From: Bacillota bacterium
GTDB taxonomy: Bacteria; Bacillota; Clostridia; Acetivibrionales; JAFADI01
NCBI GenBank assembly: GCA_023424965.1
Contig: JAFADI010000012.1
Span: forward strand, 69,453 to 133,452
Direction: 5' to 3'
DNA length: 64,000 bases
Shown one piece after another: positions 49,295 through 58,428 of the stretch. Position 1 is the stretch's first letter; every line of letters starts with the position of its first letter. A program made the translations under genes and the position numbers. Under the pieces are notes generated by a model. The model was not told where the DNA came from and ran no database searches. It saw nothing but the letters and a program-made list of their open reading frames with translations.

Positions 49295-51109
49295 GTGAAC
49301 AAAAAAGTGCTTGAAAGTACCCTGGTGAGAATAAGAAACTATGTGTTCGGTTTTTCCATAAGTACAAAAATAATGTTGTATTATCTGGCCCTCCTGATTA
49401 TTTCCATACTCCTCAGCAGCATACTGTACCAACAAATCTTCACGAATATAATTTCAGGGAAAATCAGTGACATTGCCTTTCAAATGCTGCACTCCATCAG
49501 TGCGAATTTCAATTCCACCATCGAGATCGGCAGCGAGTATTCCAAAATCATAACGGCAAATGAAGATGTACAGGCCTCCTTAAGGAATGCGGGAGAGAAC
49601 AACAACTTTTACAACGAATTGAAAGCCACTTCCACCATATCCAGACTGATTGGCGGAATTCAGGCCATTTCCTCCGTATACATTTTCGACGAATACGGAA
49701 GAAGAAATTTTGCCCATAAGGACAGGGTCAAAGTCCCCAGCATTCAAAGGATTGAGGAGGCAAACTGGTACAGGGAGGTAAAACAGAAGCGGGGAGGCTA
49801 CATCATAAGGCTTAACGCGGGAGGCATCCTCCAATCTCCCTTTCCTGCCGTTTCCGGTGAAAACTATATCTCCATTATAAGGGAGATCAACGACATGAAC
49901 ACGCAAAAGACCATGGGGGTCATTATCGTAAACATACCGGAAAGCGCCATGCGGAAAACCTTAAAGAGCATCGTAAATGATTACAACACAGAGGTGGCCA
50001 TCCTGGACGACAACAACAACATCGCCATCAACGGGGAAAACAGGGCGGGCTTTGACGTGAGGGACTTTGCCAGGCAGAGCCAGTTGAAGGAAAGCAACTG
50101 GACCATATGGAAAGCAAACCATGTGGAGTATCTGGCCGCCTATCTGAAGATACCGGAGAACGGCTGGAAGGTTGTAAGCGTCATACCCATCCGGGAGCTG
50201 TCCAAAGAGTCCAGCATTTTCGGCCTCGTCACCATTGTGGTCATCGCTGCAAACAGTGTTTTGCTTTTTATCGGTTCCATCATCGTTTCAAGACTGATTA
50301 CGGTGCCCATTAAAAAATTGCTCAAGTCCATGAAAGGGATCGAGGCGGGAGAGTTCAAAAAAGTTGACATAAAATCGGGAAACGATGAAATCGGAAAGCT
50401 GCGTGACGGCTATAATACCATGATCAGCGAAATTCAAAACCTCATTTCAAAAATCGTGGCCGAGCAAAAGATGAAGAGAAAGACGGAACTGGATGTCCTG
50501 CAGGCGCAGATAAAGCCCCACTTCCTGTACAACACCTTTGACGCCATCAGTTCCCTTGCCCTGGCGGGTAAAAACAAGGATGTATACATCATCATGAAGG
50601 CGCTGGGAACTTACTACCGGACCAGCCTGAGCAAGGGAAAAGAGATCATAACCCTCGGTGAAGAAATCGAAGTGGTCATGAACTATCTGAAGATACAGAA
50701 ATACCGGTATGAAGACATGTTCTCCGTCGAGTATGATATTGATGAAGGCGTGAAGGGCTACAACATCCTTAAGCTTGTTTTGCAGCCTTTTGTGGAGAAT
50801 GCCCTGTACCATGGCATAAGGTCCAAGGGCTCCAGCGGGAAAATACTGGTTGCGGCAAAATGCATGCCCGATGGTATTTTGCTCCAGATTGCCGATGACG
50901 GGATAGGAATGAGCGAGGAAGAAATCGAAAAGCTGACAAGCGGCAAGGCGGAGAGGGAGAATCCGGGCTTTGGCGTGTGGGGAACCATCGAACGGCTGAA
51001 AATCTTTTATGGGGTGGAAGATATCGTGACCATTGAAAGCGAAAAGGGAAGAGGAACCAGGGTGTCCGTCAAAATTCCGTTACAAGGAGAACAAAAAAAT
51101 GCGAAATGA
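49295..51109 (+). CDS. YesM-type sensor histidine kinase (second)
   Basis: Membrane sensor kinase, 604 aa from GTG 49295, which follows GAGGAG at seven bases; an ATG at 49268 lacks a site. A first helix (MLYYLALLIISILLSSILY) is followed by an extracellular cache-like region of about 240 residues, a second helix (IFGLVTIVVIAANSVLLFIGSIIV), HAMP, then His_kinase with LQAQIKPHFLYNTFDAIS and the ATPase motifs NALYHGI, DDGIGMS and GFGVWGTIERL. It overlaps its regulator gene by 11 bp. The neighbouring importer and GH3 glycosidase suggest it senses an oligosaccharide. Confidence 0.94.
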   Translation: MNKKVLESTLVRIRNYVFGFSISTKIMLYYLALLIISILLSSILYQQIFTNIISGKISDIAFQMLHSISANFNSTIEIGSEYSKIITANEDVQASLRNAGENNNFYNELKATSTISRLIGGIQAISSVYIFDEYGRRNFAHKDRVKVPSIQRIEEANWYREVKQKRGGYIIRLNAGGILQSPFPAVSGENYISIIREINDMNTQKTMGVIIVNIPESAMRKTLKSIVNDYNTEVAILDDNNNIAINGENRAGFDVRDFARQSQLKESNWTIWKANHVEYLAAYLKIPENGWKVVSVIPIRELSKESSIFGLVTIVVIAANSVLLFIGSIIVSRLITVPIKKLLKSMKGIEAGEFKKVDIKSGNDEIGKLRDGYNTMISEIQNLISKIVAEQKMKRKTELDVLQAQIKPHFLYNTFDAISSLALAGKNKDVYIIMKALGTYYRTSLSKGKEIITLGEEIEVVMNYLKIQKYRYEDMFSVEYDIDEGVKGYNILKLVLQPFVENALYHGIRSKGSSGKILVAAKCMPDGILLQIADDGIGMSEEEIEKLTSGKAERENPGFGVWGTIERLKIFYGVEDIVTIESEKGRGTRVSVKIPLQGEQKNAK

Positions 51110-52703
51110 TTTGCTGAAGGTGATGATTGTCGATGACGAGCGTCTGGTGAGGGACCTGCTGAAGGCATGCATCGACTGGGAGGAGATCGGCCTGACGGTG
51201 ACCGGCGAAAGCGCCAGTGCCGTGGAAGGGCTTGAACTGGTGGACCGGCTTTTACCGGACATCATATTTACCGATATTTGCATGCCCATGATGGATGGCC
51301 TGGAATTCAGCAAGCGGGTGGTGGAAAAGCATCCGCAGATTAAAATCATTGTTCTGACGGGACATGAGGAATTTGAGTACGCGAAGAAGGGAATCAAGGT
51401 GGGCGTCGCCGATTTCCTTTTGAAACCCATCAATGACGACGAAATAAGAAAAACCGCACTCTCCGCAAGAGAGAAGATCATAAAGGAAAGAACCCAGAAC
51501 GAGGAATACGGCAGGCTGAAGGAACAGCTCCGGCAGAATCTTCCCTTTTTGAGGGAGAAGCTGTTCAATGAGCTGATTCAAAACGGCGGGACCATTGACG
51601 ACTTAAAGGAAAAACTCTCCTATTTTGATATCGAGGTAGGCGAAGCGCCTTTTCAGTCGGCGGTCATCGAGGTATACAGCGCCAAGGAAGAAGAGGCTTC
51701 GGACGAGGAAATGAAGCTCATGCTGAAAATGCGGTGCCAGGAGCTGGTGCAGCAGTATTTTACCCATGACAGCCTTATACACGTATTCCCCGATAACAGC
51801 GAGCGGGTGGTGGTGCTGTGCAACGACGGGGAAATCGACCTCTGGGAATGCTGTGAAGCCATCAAGTCCATGCTCATCAACAGGCTGAAGTGCTTTGTGT
51901 GCGTCGGGGTGGGAAAGCCTTATGCCAAAGCGGACAAGATATGGATGACTTATAAGGAGGCCCGTGATGCGTTGAAGTACAGCTGTGTTGTGGGCAAAAA
52001 CCAGGTGATAAGCTTTTCCGACATCTGCTCAACCCCGGATACCCAGACCAGTGTAGACGGCGACCTGATGAACAGCTTTTGCTTCTACCTGAAATCGGGG
52101 TTGATGGGGAAGGCGGAGGAACTCCTGGCTTCGGTCTTCCGGGAGGCCAGAAGCTCCGTTGCGTCAAAGGAACAGGTCAGGGTGTTTGCCTGCAATTTTA
52201 TTGCCAATATATTGAATGTGCTCATCGAGGCCGGGATTAAGCAGGAAGAGGTCTTCGACGGTGAAAGCCAGCCTTTTGAAACCGTCTTCCGGTTGGACGC
52301 CTTGCCGGAAGCGGAGGAACATATAAAACGCATTTCCTTGAAAGTGGTCCAGGCGGTGGGAAGTTCCCACGGGAAGAAAGCGAGGAAGATCATACAGGAT
52401 GTGAAGGAATATATCGATGAGAATTATTCCAGGCCCAACCTCATGCTTTCGGAGGTGGCCAAAAAATTCTATGTGAACCTCAGCTACCTGAGCAGGATTT
52501 TCAAGGAAGAAACAGGCTTGACCTTTGTGGATTATCTGAACAGGTTGCGCATGGAAAAGGCCATGAAGCTCTTGAACGAGACGGACAAAAAAGCCTACCA
52601 GATTGCCGAAGAGGTGGGAATAAGCGATCCCCACTACTTCAGCGTGTGTTTTAAAAAATTTGCAGGAGTCAACGTCAACGAATACAAAAAGAAAAATATT
52701 TAA
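51099..52703 (+). CDS. YesN-type response regulator (second)
   Basis: Regulator of 534 aa with receiver domain (KVMIVDDERLVRDLL, FTDICMPMMDG, LLKPINDDE), a central helical linker of about 270 residues, and C-terminal AraC HTH (NLMLSEVAKKFYVNLSYLSRIFKEETG, then IAEEVGISDPHYFSVCFKKFAG). ATG 51099 follows AAGGAG. It probably activates the importer and glycosidase genes that begin 99 bp downstream, where an imperfect 20-bp-spaced direct repeat is seen. Confidence 0.94.
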   Translation: MRNDLLKVMIVDDERLVRDLLKACIDWEEIGLTVTGESASAVEGLELVDRLLPDIIFTDICMPMMDGLEFSKRVVEKHPQIKIIVLTGHEEFEYAKKGIKVGVADFLLKPINDDEIRKTALSAREKIIKERTQNEEYGRLKEQLRQNLPFLREKLFNELIQNGGTIDDLKEKLSYFDIEVGEAPFQSAVIEVYSAKEEEASDEEMKLMLKMRCQELVQQYFTHDSLIHVFPDNSERVVVLCNDGEIDLWECCEAIKSMLINRLKCFVCVGVGKPYAKADKIWMTYKEARDALKYSCVVGKNQVISFSDICSTPDTQTSVDGDLMNSFCFYLKSGLMGKAEELLASVFREARSSVASKEQVRVFACNFIANILNVLIEAGIKQEEVFDGESQPFETVFRLDALPEAEEHIKRISLKVVQAVGSSHGKKARKIIQDVKEYIDENYSRPNLMLSEVAKKFYVNLSYLSRIFKEETGLTFVDYLNRLRMEKAMKLLNETDKKAYQIAEEVGISDPHYFSVCFKKFAGVNVNEYKKKNI

Positions 52704-52706
52704 ACC

Positions 52707-52754
52707 TTTTAGCAAACTCATTGAATTTATATCAAAGCGGAGCTGTCGTATGAT
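52707..52754 (+). promoter_or_regulatory. Putative YesN site before second importer
   Basis: TTTTAGCAAA (52707-52716) and TTATATCAAA (52727-52736) agree at 8 of 10 positions with a 20-bp offset; a TATGAT -10 candidate lies at 52749-52754. Weaker than the GAACCTA repeat at 3373, so tentative. Confidence 0.4.
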
Positions 52755-52802
52755 GTAAGAAAGAAGTTCACCCAATAGTAAAATTTAGAAGGAGGATGTC
52801 GA

Positions 52803-54152
52803 ATGAAAAGCAAGACACTAAGGATCCTGAGTATTATTATTGCGTTGGTGATGGTCGTCAGCTTATCCGCATGCGGCAGCAAAACTGAAGAAAAACCGGC
52901 AGCCGGGGATACGGCAAGTACGGATACAGCAAAGGGAGAGCCCAAGAAGGAAGAGGCTAAGCCGGCGGAAAAAGCGACACTCAAAGTATGGACCTTATGG
53001 ACGGAAAGCGTAGAGGACGTTAACAAGAAGTCCTTCTACAGGATATTGGAAAGTGCAAAGAAAGACCTGCCTGACATTACAATCGAGCACGATGCAACAG
53101 AAAACGAAGCTTACAAGACAAAGATCAAGACAGCCATTGCTGCAAATGAAGCTCCCGATATATTCTACAGCTGGGGCGCAGGCTTTGTAAAACCTTTCGT
53201 TGAAGCTGGCAAGGTATTACCCTTGGATGAGTACATGGGGGATATCAAGGACAAGATCAATGCCGGTGCGACAACCTTCTTCACATTTGACGGCAAAACA
53301 TACGGACTTCCGGGGTACCAGTGGGTGGCAGTTCTCTACTGCAACAAGGAACTCTTTGAAAAGAACAACATAAAAATACCCGACACCTATGACGAACTTT
53401 TAACGGCGGTTAAGGCCTTCAGGGCAAAGGGGATTTCTCCCATCACGGTTGGTGAGAAGGACAGATGGCCCGGCATGTTCTGGCAGAATGCATTTGCACT
53501 CCGTGCCGGCGGTGCCCAGCTCTCCCAGGATGCACTGGGGAAAAAAGCTTCCTTCGATTCACCTGAATTTGTCGAATCTGCAGCAAAGCTCAAGGAACTG
53601 GCTGACAACAAAGCATTTATTGACGGTGCCATGGGACTGACGGCGACGGAATCCGAAGCTCCTTTCCTCGAAGGAACGGTTCCGATGTACTACATGGGTA
53701 ACTGGTTTGCAGGCAACATCATGTCAAAGGACAGCAAGGTTTCAGACAAAGTCGTTTGCAAAAAATTCCCCACACTCTCAAGTGGCAAAGGCAATTCGGA
53801 TGAATTCCTCGGCGGCTCCATTGAAGCTTTCTGTGTAAACAACGAAACCAAGTTCAAGGATGCATCTGTAAAAACAATTAAATACTTTGCAGAAGGTATG
53901 GCAAAGGATCTGGCATCCACCGGCGACGGACTGCCCACCTGGAAAGTACCCACACCGACAGGAGACATCAATCCGATCACAAAACAGGTGATGGAACTGA
54001 CCAAGGATTCCAAAGGCTTCGTGCTTGCATGGGATACCTTCCTGGAAGGTGCTGACGCAGAAGACCATAAGAATCTTGTAGCCCAGATTTTCGGCGGAAA
54101 AATCACACCTGAGAACTTTGCAAAAGAAATGCAGAAGTTAAACGAGAAATAG
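52803..54152 (+). CDS. Oligosaccharide-binding lipoprotein (family 1 SBP)
   Basis: Binding lipoprotein of 449 aa. Signal with lipobox LSAC (Cys near residue 22) and an acidic/basic low-complexity tether to about residue 60. Mature features: KVWTLWTESVEDVNKKSF, APDIFYSWGAGFVKPFVEAG, YGLPGYQWVAVLYCNKELFEKNNI and WPGMFWQNAFALRAGG, typical of CUT1-class receptors. A 15-bp stem-loop separates it from the permeases. Together with the GH3 enzyme it suggests uptake of beta-linked oligosaccharides. The ATPase is not in the operon, as usual for CUT1 systems that share an MsmK-type ATPase. Confidence 0.92.
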   Translation: MKSKTLRILSIIIALVMVVSLSACGSKTEEKPAAGDTASTDTAKGEPKKEEAKPAEKATLKVWTLWTESVEDVNKKSFYRILESAKKDLPDITIEHDATENEAYKTKIKTAIAANEAPDIFYSWGAGFVKPFVEAGKVLPLDEYMGDIKDKINAGATTFFTFDGKTYGLPGYQWVAVLYCNKELFEKNNIKIPDTYDELLTAVKAFRAKGISPITVGEKDRWPGMFWQNAFALRAGGAQLSQDALGKKASFDSPEFVESAAKLKELADNKAFIDGAMGLTATESEAPFLEGTVPMYYMGNWFAGNIMSKDSKVSDKVVCKKFPTLSSGKGNSDEFLGGSIEAFCVNNETKFKDASVKTIKYFAEGMAKDLASTGDGLPTWKVPTPTGDINPITKQVMELTKDSKGFVLAWDTFLEGADAEDHKNLVAQIFGGKITPENFAKEMQKLNEK

Positions 54153-54175
54153 TAGAAATTATATCCTTATGGTTC

Positions 54176-54209
54176 ATTAGTGGTTAAGGAGCAATCCTTA
54201 ACCACTAAT
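54176..54209 (+). other. Perfect intercistronic stem-loop
   Basis: A 15-bp perfect stem (arms 54176-54190 and 54195-54209, ATTAGTGGTTAAGGA type) closed by a GCAA tetraloop, with no T tract. It lies between the binding-protein and permease genes, where such structures protect the upstream mRNA and favour binding-protein excess. Confidence 0.75.
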
Positions 54210-54228
54210 AGTATTAGGAGGTCTTCAT

Positions 54229-55116
54229 ATGGATAGGGTCTTAGGAGACAAAAAAGCAATTTTCATATTCATATTCCCTGCCTTGGTTATATTCCTGGGA
54301 ATCATCGTTCTACCCATTGTATTTTCCGGCTATTACAGCTTTTTGAAATGGGGTAGTGTAGGGAAAAGTACTTTCATCGCAATGCAAAACTACATCGAAC
54401 TGCTGGTGAACAATGGCGACGGCTTCAGGGAATCCGTACTCAATTCGGTTATTTTAGCCTTACTATCCGTATTCATACAGCTGCCCTTCGCCCTGGTAAT
54501 CGCTCTGATCCTTGCTTCGGGAGTGAAGGGGGAAGGCTTTTTCAGGTCGGTGTATTTTGTACCTGTCATCGTATCCACGGTGGTTATCGGTCAACTGTGG
54601 ATGAAGGTCTACAATCCCCAATACGGACTGCTCAATACATTCCTAAGAGGCATCGGACTGGAATCCTGGTCGGGAGAGTGGATCGGGAATCCCGATACGG
54701 CGCTTATGTCGGCTTTCATACCGCTGGTATGGCAGTACATCGGGTATCACATGCTGCTCATGTATGCGGCCATCAAGTCCATTCCCCAGGATGTAATCGA
54801 AGCGGCAAAGATTGACGGCGCATCGCCTTTCAAAGTGGCCACCAGCATCAGCATACCTCTCATCAAGCCGATTATTGAAGTGTGCGTAGTGTTTGCGGTG
54901 ACGGGCTCATTAAAAACCTTCGATCTGATTTATGTGCTGACGGGCGGAGGTCCCATGCATGCTACCGAAGTTCCAAGCACCCTCATGTTTAATACCATTT
55001 TTCACAGGAACATGTACGGATACGGGAGTGCCATTGCAATTTTCATCATTGTGGAATGCCTCCTGTTTACAATACTGATCCAGCGTTTGTTCAGAGTTAA
55101 AAACGAAACCTATTGA
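54229..55116 (+). CDS. CUT1 sugar ABC permease, MalF/UgpA-like
   Basis: Six-helix permease of 295 aa with the short N-terminus of UgpA-type subunits. Helices begin at IFIFIFPALVIFLGIIVLPIV; the EAA coupling loop reads IPQDVIEAAKIDGASPFKVATSISIPLI. It pairs with the MalG-like subunit that follows. AGGAGG precedes ATG 54229. Confidence 0.94.
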   Translation: MDRVLGDKKAIFIFIFPALVIFLGIIVLPIVFSGYYSFLKWGSVGKSTFIAMQNYIELLVNNGDGFRESVLNSVILALLSVFIQLPFALVIALILASGVKGEGFFRSVYFVPVIVSTVVIGQLWMKVYNPQYGLLNTFLRGIGLESWSGEWIGNPDTALMSAFIPLVWQYIGYHMLLMYAAIKSIPQDVIEAAKIDGASPFKVATSISIPLIKPIIEVCVVFAVTGSLKTFDLIYVLTGGGPMHATEVPSTLMFNTIFHRNMYGYGSAIAIFIIVECLLFTILIQRLFRVKNETY

Positions 55117-55133
55117 CAGGGAGGAGGGATCGC

Positions 55134-55985
55134 ATGAATAAAATAATTAAGAGGTTAAAAAAGCTGACGGTGTTTAAAGTTCTGCTTTATACCTTTCTCA
55201 GCATATTCGCATTCATACAGGTATATCCTTTCCTGTGGCTGGTGCTGTTTTCATTAAAGAACAACAGTGAAATCTTCGGCGGCAACATCGCGGGACTGCC
55301 GCAGAACTTCCTGTGGGAGAACTACAGGACGGCTCTTGTCAATGGAAAAGTGGGAGTATACCTGATGAACAGTATTTTCGTCACGGTGGCCACAATCCTC
55401 ATAACCTGCCTTGTGTCGGGAATGGCCGCTTATGCCATCGACAGGATGAAATGGCGGTTCAGCAACACCATGCTGGTCATATTCCTTCTTGGTATGATGA
55501 TTCCCATCCATGCAGCGCTGCTTCCACTGTTCATGTTTTTCTCAAAAATAAAGCAGTTGAATTCCTATTGGTGCCTTATCATCCCCTATGTGGGTTTTGC
55601 AATGCCCATGGCCATGTATATTCTCATAGGATTCCTCAAAGGCATCCCCAGGGAAATGGAGGAATCCTCCCTGCTTGACGGCTGCACCATTTACGGTACC
55701 TTTTTCAGGATCATCGTGCCGATGCTCAAGCCGGCCATTGCGACAGTTTCAATCTTTACCTTCCTGTCGGCCTGGAATGAGCTGATGTTTGCAGTTACCT
55801 TCATAAGCAAGACCCAGTTCAGAACCCTGACCGTCGGCCTGCAGCAGATGGTAGGCCAGTATATGACCCAGTGGGGTCCTGTGGGTGCCGGTCTTGTGAT
55901 TGGAACCCTGCCCACCATCATTATTTACTGCCTGATGAGCAATGAAGTGCAGAAGAGCTTGATTTCAGGCGCAGTAAAAGGATAA
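55134..55985 (+). CDS. CUT1 sugar ABC permease, MalG/UgpE-like
   Basis: Second permease, 283 aa, six helices starting at FKVLLYTFLSIFAFIQVYPFLWLVLFSLK, with the EAA loop IPREMEESSLLDGCTIYGTFFRIIVPMLKPA. ATG 55134 follows GGGAGGAGGG; a frame start at 55113 overlapping the previous gene is less likely. The GH3 gene follows after 90 bp. Confidence 0.94.
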   Translation: MNKIIKRLKKLTVFKVLLYTFLSIFAFIQVYPFLWLVLFSLKNNSEIFGGNIAGLPQNFLWENYRTALVNGKVGVYLMNSIFVTVATILITCLVSGMAAYAIDRMKWRFSNTMLVIFLLGMMIPIHAALLPLFMFFSKIKQLNSYWCLIIPYVGFAMPMAMYILIGFLKGIPREMEESSLLDGCTIYGTFFRIIVPMLKPAIATVSIFTFLSAWNELMFAVTFISKTQFRTLTVGLQQMVGQYMTQWGPVGAGLVIGTLPTIIIYCLMSNEVQKSLISGAVKG

Positions 55986-56016
55986 GGGCGGAATGAACCA
56001 GGCAATAACGAGCATG

Positions 56017-56030
56017 TCAAATCGCTTTGA
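56017..56030 (+). promoter_or_regulatory. CRE-like palindrome before GH3 gene
   Basis: TCAAATCGCTTTGA is a 14-bp palindrome resembling LacI/CcpA-family sites and shares TCAAATCG with the box at 49200 in the promoter of the same locus. No clear promoter accompanies it. Confidence 0.4.
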
Positions 56031-56075
56031 AATAAACAATGCCTTTTTAACCGTACAATTAACCGGAGGTCTATT

Positions 56076-58256
56076 ATGGCTGAAATATATAAAGATCCCT
56101 CCTATTCACCGGAAGCAAGGGCAAAAGACTTGCTGAGCAGAATGACGGTGGAAGAAAAAATCGGACAGATGTGCCAGGTGGACGGCAGGGATAAAGGTGA
56201 AGAATGGGTGAAGGAAAGGCACATCGGCTCATTCCTTCATGTCATTGGTGAAGAAGCCGAACGCCTTCAAAAAATTGCCGGGGGAACCCGGCTTGGGATT
56301 CCCCTGATTTTTGGAATCGACGCAATTCACGGCCATGCTTTCTATGACGGGGCAACGGTTTTCCCGTCCCAGCTGGGACTGGCGTGCAGCTGGAACCCGG
56401 AACTCATCAAGGAGATGGCAAAGGTCACTGCAAAGGAAGTCATTCTGACAGGACTTCACTGGACTTTTTCTCCCGTCCTTTGCATCGGAAGGGATTCCAG
56501 GTGGGGACGGGTGGATGAAACCTTCGGTGAGGACCCTTACCTCATCGGTGTTCTGGCAAGCGCAATGATCAAGGGATACCAGGGAGAAGACCTGGGGGAT
56601 CCTTACAGCATTCTGGCCTGTGCAAAGCACTTCGTAGCTTATGGAGAGACCATCGGAGGACGGGACTCCACCGAGAGCGAGGTGTCGGAGCGGAAGCTGC
56701 GCACGGTGTTCCTGCCTCCCTTCAAAGCGGCGGCGGATGCAGGTTGTACTACATTTATGGCAGGCTACCACGCCAATGACGGAACACCTTCGTCGGCCAA
56801 TGGCTGGCTGCTCAAGGATGTACTGAAGGGCGAATGGGGCTTCAAGGGCTTTGTGGTAACGGATTGGGACAATGTGGGACACCTTCACAGGAAGCAGTTT
56901 GTTGCCCCCACCATGAAGGACGCTTCTGAAATCGCCATGCTGGCGGGCAATGACATGATGATGCAGACACTGGAGTTCTATGAGAATGCGGTGCAGCTGG
57001 CAAAGGAAGGAAGAGTGCCGGAGGAGGTCATTGACGAAGCCTGCCGCAGAGTGCTTGAAATAAAGTTCAGACTGGGACTCTTTGACGGCAAGCGCCATGT
57101 GGATGCCTCCGGGGCCGGTGAAATCATCGGCTGCAAGGAGCACAAGGCACTGGCATACCGCAGTGCCCTGGAGTCCATGGTACTTTTGAAAAATGAAGGA
57201 AATACCCTTCCCCTTTCCAGGAAGATAAAGAAAATTGCCGTCATCGGCCCCAATGCGGACGACCCGGGTGCGCAATTCGGAGACTGGTCCTTCGGTTCCA
57301 GGGAGCATCCCCACCTGCCCACGCTGGAATACCACAAGGAGTATAATACCGGGTCCATCGTCACCCTTCTTCAAGGCATCAGGAATTTTGCCGAAAAAGA
57401 CATTGAAGTGGTCTACGAAAGGGGCTGTGATATCATTGATTCCGACGCCTCGGGAATTCCGGCGGCGGTCAGAGCCGCAAATGAATCGGATGCCGTCGTT
57501 GCCGTCATCGGCGACAACGTGCTGCTCAACGGAGAGACCCGGGACAGGGCGGACCTCCACCTTACGGGAGGCCAGCAGGAGCTGCTGGAAGCGCTGAAAA
57601 GGACAGGAAAGCCCCTTGTGGTGGTGCTGATCAACGGAAAACCCCTTACCATTCCCTGGGTGAAGAAAAATGCAGATGCAATTCTCGAGGCCTGGAACCC
57701 GGGAGTAGAAGGCGGTAATGCAGCCGCGGCAATCCTCTTCGGCGAACACAACCCAGGCGGGAAGCTGACCATTAGCTTCCCCCAGCATGTAGGCCAGCAG
57801 CCGGTTTACTACAACCAACTGCCGGGATGGCATGGCGGCGATTATGCCGACATGAGCCATGATCCCCTGTTTGCCTTCGGACTGGGTCTGTCCTACACAA
57901 GCTACGCCTATTCGGATTTATCCCTGTCCCACAGGGAGATCGGCAGGGATGGGGAGCTGACGGTAAGCGTAGTCCTTGAGAATACAGGTAAAAGGAAAGG
58001 CACGGAAATTGTGCAGCTGTATGTAAATGATGTTTACAGCTCCGTAACCACTCCCGTAAAAGAGTTGAAGGGCTTTTCCAGGGTCACCCTTGAGCCCGGC
58101 GAGAAAAAACGGGTGGAATTGAAGCTGCCGGTGGATTCCCTGGCATTGATCGACAGGCAGTGCAGGCGGGTGGTAGAACCGGGAGAATTTGAAGTGATGG
58201 TAGGGTCCTCCTCCATAGACCGGGATTTACTGAAGGCTGTTTTCAAAGTAATATGA
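56076..58256 (+). CDS. Glycoside hydrolase family 3 beta-glycosidase
   Basis: Cytoplasmic GH3 enzyme of 726 aa, no signal peptide. Domain 1: GIPLIFGIDAIHGHAFYDGATVFPSQLGLA, the CAKHFVAYGET substrate motif and the nucleophile D263 in VVTDWDNVG. Domain 2: KKIAVIGPNADDPGAQFGDWS. A C-terminal fibronectin-III-like domain (ENTGKRKGTEIVQLYVNDVYSSVTTPVKELKGFSRV) matches the three-domain beta-glucosidase/beta-xylosidase class. Being intracellular and following an importer, it hydrolyses imported beta-linked oligosaccharides. Beta-glucosidase is more likely than xylosidase or N-acetylglucosaminidase; the KHxxG(D/N)xx-type acid/base of NagZ is absent. Confidence 0.92.
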   Translation: MAEIYKDPSYSPEARAKDLLSRMTVEEKIGQMCQVDGRDKGEEWVKERHIGSFLHVIGEEAERLQKIAGGTRLGIPLIFGIDAIHGHAFYDGATVFPSQLGLACSWNPELIKEMAKVTAKEVILTGLHWTFSPVLCIGRDSRWGRVDETFGEDPYLIGVLASAMIKGYQGEDLGDPYSILACAKHFVAYGETIGGRDSTESEVSERKLRTVFLPPFKAAADAGCTTFMAGYHANDGTPSSANGWLLKDVLKGEWGFKGFVVTDWDNVGHLHRKQFVAPTMKDASEIAMLAGNDMMMQTLEFYENAVQLAKEGRVPEEVIDEACRRVLEIKFRLGLFDGKRHVDASGAGEIIGCKEHKALAYRSALESMVLLKNEGNTLPLSRKIKKIAVIGPNADDPGAQFGDWSFGSREHPHLPTLEYHKEYNTGSIVTLLQGIRNFAEKDIEVVYERGCDIIDSDASGIPAAVRAANESDAVVAVIGDNVLLNGETRDRADLHLTGGQQELLEALKRTGKPLVVVLINGKPLTIPWVKKNADAILEAWNPGVEGGNAAAAILFGEHNPGGKLTISFPQHVGQQPVYYNQLPGWHGGDYADMSHDPLFAFGLGLSYTSYAYSDLSLSHREIGRDGELTVSVVLENTGKRKGTEIVQLYVNDVYSSVTTPVKELKGFSRVTLEPGEKKRVELKLPVDSLALIDRQCRRVVEPGEFEVMVGSSSIDRDLLKAVFKVI

Positions 58257-58301
58257 AATAAACTGTATCGTTTGCATAGAAAGCCATATGATTCGTTTGC
58301 C

Positions 58302-58342
58302 GGTGCTGCTCCGTTTCCTGATTGACGGAGCAGCGCCATTTT
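58302..58342 (+). terminator. Terminator after GH3 gene
   Basis: GGTGCTGCTCCGT pairs with ACGGAGCAGCGCC (13 bp, one wobble) over a 10-nt loop, followed by ATTTT. Downstream lies the next promoter. Confidence 0.8.
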
Positions 58343-58345
58343 GCG

Positions 58346-58374
58346 TTGTACAAACAAACCCCTTCTGATATAAT
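58346..58374 (+). promoter_or_regulatory. Promoter of third yesMN pair
   Basis: TTGTAC (58346-58351), 17-bp spacer, TATAAT (58369-58374) with a TGA extension in front. Confidence 0.75.
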
Positions 58375-58428
58375 TATCTAAAAGTTTCCCAATTGCAGCA
58401 TATCCTTTTGAAAAGCTGGTGTTGATTT

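Noticed and set aside
56229..57860. Long open frame (over 540 codons) on the minus strand opposite the GH3 gene
   Set aside because: It is the codon-bias mirror of a clearly conserved GH3 gene, has no ribosome-binding site and no recognisable domain.
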